Of a DNA stretch of 7,994 nucleotides, positions 1 to 5,529 are shown piece after piece. The notes beneath the pieces were generated by a model. That model made no database searches. It was not told the origin of the DNA and was given only the letters and a program-made list of their open reading frames with translations. The stretch lies in the NCBI GenBank assembly GCA_905210385.1, contig CAJLWS010000061.1:1-7994 (forward strand), given 5' to 3'. A program made the position numbers and the translations under genes. Origin of the DNA: an uncultured Eubacteriales bacterium (GTDB lineage: Bacteria > Bacillota > Clostridia > Oscillospirales > Oscillospiraceae). The stretch's first letter is position 1. Each line of letters opens with the position of its first letter.

Positions 1-606
1 GCCCTCCGGCAGATAAGCCGACACATCCGCCCCGGCCGCAAGAGCCCGGCGAAGCGCGGCCGCACTGGGGAAAATACCTTCTCCCGGCAGTTCCCGCTCG
101 TCATAAGCGCTTCCCTCCCGCTTCAGCGCGAGAAAATCCAGTTTTCCCCGCGCCGCGCGCAGATAGGCCAGTGCCAGAATGTCATTGGGGAAAAGAGACT
201 CTCCCAATCCTGCAAAATAGGCCTCGGCCGTACCGGTCGCGCCCCGCGCGGGCGTTTGGGTCTCTTCTTTTTCGGCCAACACTGAAAGGCGGGAAAGATC
301 GCCGCTCTCACTGCCAAAGGCCAGCGTCTCCACCCCCAACCGGCAAAGGATCTCCACCCCTGCCCCGGCAAAATAAGCGGCCGAGGCGCAGGCATAAGGA
401 AAGGGCAGTTCCAGCACCAGATCCGCCCCGGCCGCGATTGCCATCGTTGCGCGCGGAACAGGCGGCAGAACGGCCGCTTCGCCGCGTTGGGTAAAGTTCC
501 CGCTCATCAGACACACAACCAGTCCCTCTTCCCGCGCGCGGGAAATAAGGCGGGCGTGTCCCCGGTGGATCGGGTTGAATTCGCAGATGATGCCGATGTG
601 CTTCAT
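1..606 (-). CDS. tmcAL: tRNA(Met) cytidine acetate ligase TmcAL, N-terminal part (gene runs off left edge)
   Basis: Seen: an open frame of 202 codons runs from an ATG at 606-604 to the window edge with no stop, so only the N-terminal half or so of a family that is usually about 390-420 aa is present. The protein starts MKHIGIICEFNPIHRGH, with the nucleotidyltransferase HxGH motif at residues 14-17. It continues with SGNFTQRG (35-42), a LVLELPFPYA stretch (83 region and just before), FGSESGD (97-103) and FPNDILALAYLRA (139-151). These match the order of motifs in Bacillus YlbM/TmcAL. Known: TmcAL activates acetate with ATP to acetyl-adenylate and acetylates C34 of elongator tRNA-Met (ac4C) in the cytoplasm. 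The start is supported by AAGAAGG at 620-614, 7 nt upstream. The gene is divergent from ackA. Codon use is mixed (AAA/AAG, GAA/GAG) like ackA and unlike the genes to the right. Assignment is firm; completeness cannot be judged. Confidence 0.93.
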   Translation of the reverse strand, partial: MKHIGIICEFNPIHRGHARLISRAREEGLVVCLMSGNFTQRGEAAVLPPVPRATMAIAAGADLVLELPFPYACASAAYFAGAGVEILCRLGVETLAFGSESGDLSRLSVLAEKEETQTPARGATGTAEAYFAGLGESLFPNDILALAYLRAARGKLDFLALKREGSAYDERELPGEGIFPSAAALRRALAAGADVSAYLPEG

Positions 607-667
607 GTGTTTTCCTTCTTTACCGCATAAAAAATTTAAAAAATTCCCTTTTTCGTCCCGGGAGGGA

Positions 668-696
668 TTGAAAAAAAGTGAAAGCTATGTTATAAT
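668..696 (+). promoter_or_regulatory. SigA-type promoter of ackA
   Basis: TTGAAA (668-673) and a perfect TATAAT (691-696) are separated by 17 nt, with an extended -10 TG at 688-689. Transcription should start near 702-704. This places the upstream in-frame ATG at 706 almost at the 5' end of the mRNA, with no room for a ribosome binding site, and supports the ATG at 730 as the real ackA start. Confidence 0.85.
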
Positions 697-718
697 AGGA
701 GCCGAATGAATTTCTTCT

Positions 719-723
719 GGAGG
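719..723 (+). promoter_or_regulatory. Ribosome binding site deciding the ackA start
   Basis: GGAGG lies 6 nt before the ATG at 730. No comparable site is available for the in-frame ATG at 706 on the predicted transcript. Confidence 0.8.
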
Positions 724-729
724 CTTCTT

Positions 730-1950
730 ATGAATATTCTGGTTGTCAACGCGGGCTCCAGCTCGCTCAAATATCAGCTGCTGGACACCCGATCCGGACA
801 GGTCTTTGCCAAGGGTATCTGCGAGCAGATCGGCGACAGGGACCGCGCCCTTATCGACCACAAACAACTGGTAAAAGGCTTGCGGGTGAAAGAAAATCAC
901 CCCATGAAGACCCATGCCGATGCCATGAAACTGGTGGTGGAAAAACTGCTGGACAGCGAATACGGCTGTATTCACAGCATGGATGAGATTGAGGCGGTCG
1001 CCCACCGTATCGTGCACGGCGGTCCCTATTTCTCGCACTCCATTCTGCTCAACGAAGAGGTGTTGGCAACGCTCCGTAAATGCCATGATTTCGCCCCGCT
1101 CCATACCGGCGCGCACATCGAAGGCATTGAGGGATGCCTTGCCGTCATGCCCAAAAAGCCGCAGGTGCTGGTGTTTGACACCGCTTTCCACCAGACCATG
1201 GCGCCCGAGGCCTATGTCTACCCCCTGCCCTATGAAATTTATGAAAAATATGCCGTCCGCCGCTATGGCGCGCACGGCACTTCGCACCGCTTTGTGACCG
1301 GCGAAATGTGCCGCATCCTCGGCCGGACCGAGGGCACGAAGATTGTCACCTGCCACATCGGAAACGGCTCCTCCATCTCGGCCGTAAAGGACGGCCGTGT
1401 ACTGGATACCTCTATGGGCTTTACGCCGTTGGCCGGCGTGGAAATGGGCACGCGCTGCGGCGATATTGATCCTGCCATCGTTCCCTATCTGATGGAAAAA
1501 ATGAACCTCTCGACTGAGGAAGTCGGAACGCTGATGAACAAAAAATCGGGCTTTCTCGGCATCACCAAGGGTTATTCTTCGGATTCCCGCGTGCTGGAAG
1601 AGGCCATTTCCAACGGCCCTGCCGACCCGCACTATGAACTGTGCAATCTGGCCGTCAACATTCTCAAACATCAGATCAAGAAATACATCGGCGCCTACGC
1701 CGCTATCATGAACGGCCTGGATGCCGTGGTGTTCACCGCCGGCATCGGCGAAAACAATCCGCACCTGCGCGAGATTGTCTGCGAGGATATGGACTTCTTC
1801 GGCATTGAGATCGACAAAGAGCTGAACGCCAAAATGCTCCGGCAGGACAATATCGTAAAGCTCTCCACCGATGCCTCCCGCGTGGCGGTCTATCTCATCC
1901 CCACCAACGAGGAGCTGATGATCGCCCTGGATACCGCCGCCCTGGCGTAA
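730..1950 (+). CDS. ackA: Acetate kinase
   Basis: Acetate kinase catalyses acetyl phosphate + ADP to acetate + ATP, the substrate-level phosphorylation step of the Pta-AckA acetate pathway in the cytoplasm. The 406-aa product has normal family length. It opens MNILVVNAGSSSLKYQLL (phosphate-binding ASKHA fold) and shows AHRIVHGG (R93), DTAFHQTM (D150), YGAHGTSHRF (H182), CHIGNGSS, MGTRCGDIDP (R242), TAGIGENN and TNEEL (E394). By alignment from memory, R93, D150, H182, R242 and E394 correspond to the catalytic Arg91, Asp148, His180, Arg241 and Glu384 of Methanosarcina AckA. The start at 730 is chosen over 706 because of GGAGG at 719-723 and the promoter position. No pta gene is adjacent in the window; the gene is monocistronic here, ending at a hairpin terminator. 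Lysine codons are mainly AAA (about 16 AAA to 7 AAG by hand count), the reverse of gdhA. The opposite strand is open throughout; that frame continues from the VanZ-like gene. Confidence 0.98.
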   Translation: MNILVVNAGSSSLKYQLLDTRSGQVFAKGICEQIGDRDRALIDHKQLVKGLRVKENHPMKTHADAMKLVVEKLLDSEYGCIHSMDEIEAVAHRIVHGGPYFSHSILLNEEVLATLRKCHDFAPLHTGAHIEGIEGCLAVMPKKPQVLVFDTAFHQTMAPEAYVYPLPYEIYEKYAVRRYGAHGTSHRFVTGEMCRILGRTEGTKIVTCHIGNGSSISAVKDGRVLDTSMGFTPLAGVEMGTRCGDIDPAIVPYLMEKMNLSTEEVGTLMNKKSGFLGITKGYSSDSRVLEEAISNGPADPHYELCNLAVNILKHQIKKYIGAYAAIMNGLDAVVFTAGIGENNPHLREIVCEDMDFFGIEIDKELNAKMLRQDNIVKLSTDASRVAVYLIPTNEELMIALDTAALA

Positions 1951-2712
1951 ATCCCCATCCTCCCCTCCCCATGCTGTCTGTTTCAACCGGTGACCGGAGA
2001 TTCCGGCCACCGGTTGTCTTTTCCCCCGCCAGAATCCGCCTGCCACCGGGCGCTTTCTCCGCCAGAGCAGGGATCGCACCCTGTGCCTCAGTGCCAGGCT
2101 CAGCTGGTCCAACCGTTCCGGGCTGGGCAGGATCCGAACCGCCAGCCCGCCCACCAGATAACCGACCACACCTCCGAGGGTGTTCATCATCAGGTCATCT
2201 ACATCAAAGACACGGTAGCTTCCCTGATAGAGGAAGTACAGGCCGGATAGCTGAGTCAGCTCCAGAAAGAGGGACAGGAGGAACGTATATCCCAGGGTTT
2301 CCCGCCATCCGCGCCGGAAATCGTACCGCAGGTAAACTCCAAAGGGCATGGTCATCAGCAGATTGAACAGGGTGGTGAGAAGGGCCGGGCCAACTGTCAC
2401 AGGCAGCCACCCCGACGGCTGTCCCCCGTCCTGCCGGGCCTCCCGAAGCATATCTCCCACGAAGGAGAAGGGAACCAACTGTACCTCATGTCCCCTCAGG
2501 GCCATCGCCTCCTGCGCCGTGGGCAAGGGCAGAATCACCAGGCAGTATACGCACAGCAAGTACAACAGAAAGGAGTTGGCTACCATCAGCCGCAAAACCT
2601 GCACGGACCCATACCGGCGCCGGCTGTAACCCACATAAGCAGCGGTCAAGACAGCGGCAGCCGCCGGGAATAGACGCAGCGCCCACCGGATCGCCTCCAG
2701 ATAGCCGCTCAA
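1951..2712 (-). CDS. VanZ-like family membrane protein; 3' limit uncertain because no stop follows the domain
   Basis: The recognisable domain covers about residues 1-210, read leftwards from 2712. About five hydrophobic segments are visible, with the VanZ signatures YLLCVYCLVILP, LVPFSF, MTMPFGVYLRY, FLELTQL and FDVDDLMMNTLGGVVGY. Known: VanZ-like proteins are Firmicute and Actinobacteria membrane proteins; VanZ itself gives low-level teicoplanin resistance by an unknown mechanism, and most homologues have no assigned role. Start: a TTG at 2712 has AGAAGG (2726-2721) 8 nt upstream, while an in-frame GTG at 2721 overlaps that site, so TTG is preferred. A basic tail (HRVRSLLWRRKR) would normally end the protein. 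Instead the frame passes through the ackA terminator and runs antisense to ackA to a stop at 685, giving a 675-678 aa open frame. The left coordinate here is the ackA boundary, not a stop codon. The gene is divergent from gdhA. Family assignment is good; the C-terminus as given is doubtful. Confidence 0.72.
1985..2022 (+). terminator. Intrinsic terminator after ackA
   Basis: Arms 1985-1998 and 2002-2015 pair over 14 positions with one A-C mismatch around a 3-nt loop, followed by GTCTTTT (2016-2022). Read on the minus strand the hairpin is followed by GAAACAG rather than a T run, so it looks one-directional. It lies inside the still-open minus-strand VanZ frame. Confidence 0.7.
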
Positions 2713-2760
2713 TGCACACACCTTCTTTCCCTATTACTGTCTACAGGGTAGCAGGCAGTC

Positions 2761-2804
2761 CTCAAGAAAGCTTCATATAGAACTTAAGATTCTCTCAAGA
2801 TTCC
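2761..2804. repeat. Short phased CTYAAGA repeats upstream of gdhA
   Basis: CTCAAGAAAGC (2761-2771), CTTAAGATTCT (2783-2793) and CTCAAGATTCC (2794-2804) begin 22 and 11 bp apart. The last two are adjacent and match at 9 of 11 positions. The 11-bp spacing puts the copies on about the same face of the helix, as in operator arrays, but no regulator is recognised and chance is possible. Confidence 0.35.
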
Positions 2805-2886
2805 CAACCCTTGTTTCCCTCCGGTCTGCACCCCCATCCTGCAATTCATAATTCTCGAGCTTCGTATCTCCAGTTCCCTTTGCAGT

Positions 2887-2901
2887 TTTTTTCAGAAATT
2901 T
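2887..2901 (+). promoter_or_regulatory. CodY-box-like site upstream of gdhA promoter
   Basis: The 15 bases here match the CodY consensus AATTTTCWGAAAATT at 12 positions, including the whole central TTTTCAGAAA. The site lies about 56-70 bp before the predicted gdhA transcription start. CodY controls nitrogen and branched-chain amino acid genes in many Firmicutes, so the position fits gdhA. Whether this organism has CodY cannot be seen here. Confidence 0.4.
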
Positions 2902-2921
2902 GCAAGATTTCGGATTCCCCA

Positions 2922-2950
2922 TTGCAAATATTCCACCCGTCGTGTATAAT
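2922..2950 (+). promoter_or_regulatory. SigA-type promoter of gdhA
   Basis: TTGCAA (2922-2927) and a perfect TATAAT (2945-2950) are 17 nt apart. The predicted start is near 2957, giving a leader of about 47 nt before the ATG at 3004. Confidence 0.8.
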
Positions 2951-2960
2951 GATGTAGTCT

Positions 2961-2974
2961 GTTAAAGCGTTAAC
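2961..2974. promoter_or_regulatory. Palindrome GTTAA-N4-TTAAC just downstream of the gdhA promoter
   Basis: Two perfect 5-bp arms are separated by AGCG, at about +4 to +17 of the predicted transcript. The position suits a repressor operator. The arms are short, so this is only a candidate. Confidence 0.3.
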
Positions 2975-3003
2975 TTTCAATGGAGAAAGGAAGTCTGACA
3001 ACG

Positions 3004-4350
3004 ATGTCCATGAAGAATCCCTACCTGCTGTCCGTGCTGGACGGCCTGAAGGCCCGCAACGCCCACGAGCCCGAGTTTCTCCAGGCCGTGGAAGAGGTGC
3101 TGGAGTCCCTGGAGCCAGTGGTGGACGCCGACCCCCGGTACGAACAGCAGAACATCATCGGCCGCATGGTGGAGCCCGAGCGGGTGGTCATGTTCCGGGT
3201 GCCCTGGGTGGACGACCAGGGCAAGGTCCAGGTCAACCGGGGCTACCGGGTGCAGTTCAACTCCGCCATCGGCCCCTACAAGGGCGGCCTGCGCTTCCAC
3301 CCCACCGTCAACCTGTCGGTCATCAAGTTCCTGGGCTTTGAGCAGGTGTTCAAGAACTCCCTGACCACCCTGCCCATGGGGGGCGGCAAGGGCGGCTCCG
3401 ACTTTGACCCTAAGGGCAAGAGCGACGGGGAGGTCATGCGCTTCTGCCAGTCCTTCATGACGGAACTCTACCGCCACATCGGCCCGGACACCGACGTGCC
3501 CGCCGGTGACATCGGCGTGGGCGCCCGGGAGATTGGCTACCTCTTCGGCCAGTACAAGAAGATCCGCAACGAGTGGGCCGGTGTACTCACCGGCAAAGGG
3601 TTGAGCTATGGCGGCTCCCTGGTGCGCACTGAGGCCACCGGCTTCGGCCTGTGCTACTTTGCCGACGCCCAGCTCAAGGACAACGGCCAGTCCTTCCAGG
3701 GCAAGCGGGTGGTCATCTCCGGCTCGGGCAACGTGGCCATCTACGCCAACCAGAAGGCCACCCAGCTGGGGGGCAAAGTGGTGGCCATGTGCGACTCCAA
3801 CGGCTACATCTTGGATGAGAACGGCATCGACTACAAGGTCATCCAGGAGATCAAGGAGGTCAAACGGGACCGGATCAAGACCTACCTGAACTACGTACCC
3901 GGCGCCAAATATGTGGAGGGCTGCGCGGGCATCTGGACCGTGCCCTGCGACATCGCCCTGCCCTGCGCCACCCAGAACGAGCTGGATGAGGAATCCGCCA
4001 AGGCCCTCATCGCCAACGGCTGCATCGGCGTGTTCGAGGGGGCCAATATGCCCTGCACCCCCGAGGCCATCACCGCCATCAAGGGCGCGGGCCTGATGTT
4101 CGCCCCCGCCAAGGCGTCCAACGCCGGCGGCGTGGCCACCTCCGGCCTGGAGATGAGCCAGAATTCCGGCCGCATCAGCTGGACCTTTGAGGAGGTGGAC
4201 GGCAAGCTGAAGAACATCATGGAGGGCATCTACAAGGCCTGTGCCGACGCCGCCGAGCAGTACGGCATGAAGGGCGACATCCAGGCGGGCGCCAACATCG
4301 CCGGGTTCCTCAAGGTGGCCGACGCCATGCTGTGGCAGGGGATCTGCTGA
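3004..4350 (+). CDS. gdhA: Glutamate dehydrogenase, hexameric (GdhA type, probably NADP-dependent)
   Basis: The enzyme interconverts 2-oxoglutarate + ammonium + NAD(P)H and L-glutamate in the cytoplasm, linking nitrogen assimilation or glutamate catabolism to central carbon. The 448-aa product has the usual length and aligns end to end with E. coli GdhA in my reading. It has NRGYRVQFNSAIGPYKGG, then LPMGGGKGGSDFDPKGKS with catalytic Lys129, VPAGDIGVG with Asp169, TGKGLSYGGS, the Rossmann loop GSGNVA (240-245), DIALPCATQNELD, EGANMP, NAGGVATSGLEMSQN and a C-terminal GANIAGFLKVADAMLWQGI. The motif after the second Rossmann strand (MCDSNG) resembles NADP-type enzymes, but cofactor choice is inferred. 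Start: the ATG at 3004 is preferred because AAAGGAAG lies at 2986-2993; the in-frame ATG at 2980 precedes that site and has none of its own. ATG 3010 is also possible. Lysine codons are about 25 AAG to 4 AAA. The gene is monocistronic, with its own promoter and terminator. Confidence 0.98.
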   Translation: MSMKNPYLLSVLDGLKARNAHEPEFLQAVEEVLESLEPVVDADPRYEQQNIIGRMVEPERVVMFRVPWVDDQGKVQVNRGYRVQFNSAIGPYKGGLRFHPTVNLSVIKFLGFEQVFKNSLTTLPMGGGKGGSDFDPKGKSDGEVMRFCQSFMTELYRHIGPDTDVPAGDIGVGAREIGYLFGQYKKIRNEWAGVLTGKGLSYGGSLVRTEATGFGLCYFADAQLKDNGQSFQGKRVVISGSGNVAIYANQKATQLGGKVVAMCDSNGYILDENGIDYKVIQEIKEVKRDRIKTYLNYVPGAKYVEGCAGIWTVPCDIALPCATQNELDEESAKALIANGCIGVFEGANMPCTPEAITAIKGAGLMFAPAKASNAGGVATSGLEMSQNSGRISWTFEEVDGKLKNIMEGIYKACADAAEQYGMKGDIQAGANIAGFLKVADAMLWQGIC

Positions 4351-4360
4351 GCAGAAGCGT

Positions 4361-4480
4361 CCGAGCCGTCGTGAGCAGCCCGGATGGACCGCAGCGAGGA
4401 CGAGCGCAGGGCCGCAAAGCGGCCCGCAGACCAGTCCGAGTGGTCGGGAAGCCGGGCGTCGCAAACAGGCGAGGCGTGAT
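4361..4480. repeat. GC-rich hairpin-forming element in the gdhA 3' region (candidate dispersed repeat or structured RNA)
   Basis: Between the gdhA stop and its terminator lies non-coding DNA with nested inverted repeats. GGGCCGC/GCGGCCC with an AAA loop sits at 4409-4425, GACCA/TGGTC at 4429-4445, and an enclosing GCCCGG (4378-4383)/CCGGGC (4452-4457). CGAG/GCGAGG words recur. Open frames across it give Arg/Pro/Leu-rich, low-complexity translations typical of non-coding repeats. It would be transcribed as part of the gdhA 3' UTR. It could be an intergenic repeat family, a small RNA or simply read-through leader; the sequence alone cannot decide. Confidence 0.4.
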
Positions 4481-4509
4481 CCCTTGATGCAGGATAGATC
4501 TTCTATATG

Positions 4510-4554
4510 AAAGCCAGCCCTGCCGGAAAGTTGTCCGGCGGGGCTGGCTTTTGG
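4510..4554 (+). terminator. Strong intrinsic terminator of gdhA
   Basis: A 17-bp stem, AAGCCAGCCC/GGGCTGGCTT extended inward by TGCCGGA/TCCGGCG with one G-T wobble, has a 6-nt loop at 4528-4533. It is followed by a short T run (TTTT within 4549-4552). It lies about 160 nt after the gdhA stop. Confidence 0.85.
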
Positions 4555-4877
4555 TCTTGCCGAGGATAATTTTTCTTTTCGTCGAAGATCGAGCTTCTTT
4601 CTGTTCTTTCTGAGTGATCAGAAGAATTGCCGGGGGTAGGTATGGAGAAGCAATGATCAAAGATCAGCCATGCCTCAAGCGCCTGCCCACTCCTTCCCTC
4701 CTCCTCTCAAAGTTTGCTTTTATGAGGTTCCCTTTTTCAGTTCGCCGATACGGGAACCGGCAGACTTACCCCCGAGGGCCTGGATGCCCTTCAACGGAGC
4801 GTCTGAGAACTCTACCCCCCTTTTCAAATTCCCTCTTTTGTGGTATCCTTTTGCTGACCGCTGAAGGGAGGGCTTTC
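4555..4877. other. Gene-free stretch before the YhhN/TMEM86-type gene
   Basis: About 320 nt with mixed composition, lower in GC than the genes around it. One plus-strand frame is open from an ATG at 4614 into the next gene, but it lacks a ribosome binding site and its translation is basic and proline-rich, unlike the membrane protein that follows, so it is treated as non-coding. A weak promoter candidate lies at the right end. I see no tRNA, riboswitch or repeat here. Confidence 0.5.
4821..4849 (+). promoter_or_regulatory. Possible promoter of the YhhN/DUF1461 unit
   Basis: TTTTCA (4821-4826) and TATCCT (4844-4849) are 17 nt apart, with an extended -10 TG at 4841-4842. The -35 matches only 4 of 6 consensus bases. 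Initiation would fall about 20 nt before the ATG at 4878. Confidence 0.35.
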
Positions 4878-5529
4878 ATGCGCCGAAACACTGTGGCCCT
4901 GTTTCTCATCCTGGAGGGAGCACTCTACCTTGCGTTTCTCACCCTGGACCTGCTGGGCCTGGGCGCAAGCTCCATCTGGCTGAAATACACTGGCATTCTA
5001 CTGTGCGTGGTCTTTACTTGCCTGTGTGCCATCCGGGGTGGGGATTGGCTGGTGCCCCCCGCCCTGGCCCTCACCGCCCTGGCCGACCTGTTCCTGCTGG
5101 TGCTGAACCGCCACTACGGCGTCGGCGTGACCTTTTTCCTGGCGGTACAAACCCTCTATCTCATCCGGCTGCGCCGGGCGGGGGCGGGCAGCGCCCTCTG
5201 GCTGCGCACCGCCCTGCCCCTGCTGCTGGCTCTGGCGGTATACCGGTTGGCCCTGCTCTCCCCGCTGAACCTGTTGGTGTGCCTCTACTTCTCCCAGCTG
5301 CTGGCCCACGCCTGCCTGGCCGGTGCGGGGCCGCCGGTGGCACGCCTTCGCCCTGGGCCTCACCCTGTTTGTGGGGTGCGATGTGTGCGTGGGCATCTTC
5401 AACCTCCCCGGCCTGCTCCCGGACGCCCTGTACCAGTTTTCCCGGATTGGCATGTGGCTGTTCTACCTGCCCTCCCAGGCGCTCATCGCCCTGTCCGCAC
5501 TTCCCGAAGAAAAGGAGTCCTCCCCATGA
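4878..5529 (+). pseudogene. YhhN/TMEM86-type (lysoplasmalogenase family) membrane protein, frameshifted
   Basis: The start ATG at 4878 has AAGGGAGGG (4864-4872) just upstream. The protein begins MRRNTVALFLILEGALYLAF and shows six hydrophobic segments up to about residue 150, ending SQLLAHACLAG. The frame then turns into Arg/Pro-rich nonsense, while the +1 frame carries on as a membrane protein (RRWHAFALGLTLFVGCDVCVG, then FSRIGMWLFYLPSQALIALS) to a TGA at 5527-5529. One extra G in the GGGG at 5327-5330 explains the switch; corrected, the gene encodes about 217 aa with eight membrane segments. The two in-membrane Asp motifs (TALADLFLLV and FVGCDVCVG) and overall layout fit the YhhN/TMEM86 family, whose studied members hydrolyse lysoplasmalogen vinyl-ether lipids; plasmalogens occur in anaerobic Clostridia. 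Family call is moderate, from topology and motifs. As written, translation runs on into the next gene. Sequencing error or true loss are both possible. Confidence 0.7.

Larger units (their letters stand above)
2713..3003. other. Intergenic region between divergent VanZ-like gene and gdhA
   Basis: This AT-richer stretch contrasts with the GC-rich genes on both sides. It holds the VanZ-like gene's ribosome binding site at the left, short phased CTYAAGA repeats (2761-2804), a CodY-box-like sequence (2887-2901), the gdhA promoter (2922-2950), a palindrome (2961-2974) and the gdhA ribosome binding site. I saw no convincing minus-strand promoter for the VanZ-like gene and no small ORF with a plausible start. 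Confidence 0.6.

Noticed and set aside
123..514. Small frames on both strands inside tmcAL
   Set aside because: They overlap the clear TmcAL frame, which has conserved motifs throughout; the small frames have none.
1971..2629. Plus-strand frames opposite the VanZ-like gene
   Set aside because: Pro/Ser/Arg-rich antisense translations without starts supported by ribosome binding sites; the minus strand has clear membrane segments and VanZ motifs.
2880..2927. TTGCA repeated at 2880, 2900 and 2922
   Set aside because: The spacing is near two helical turns, but the word is short, one copy is the promoter -35 box, and the region is AT-rich; not enough to call a site.
2977..4464. Long minus-strand open frame (495 codons) opposite gdhA
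   Set aside because: It is exactly antisense to gdhA, whose GC-rich codon bias keeps the opposite frame open. The His/Gly/Leu/Val-rich translation has no recognisable motif, and there is no ribosome binding site.
4310..4660. Minus-strand 116-codon frame across the gdhA terminator
   Set aside because: It spans the strong intrinsic terminator and the GC-rich hairpin element and has an Arg/Pro/Thr-rich translation; explained as non-coding.
4614..4877. 88-codon N-terminal extension of the YhhN/TMEM86-type gene
   Set aside because: No ribosome binding site at the upstream ATG, low-complexity basic sequence, and a good AAGGGAGGG before the ATG at 4878.
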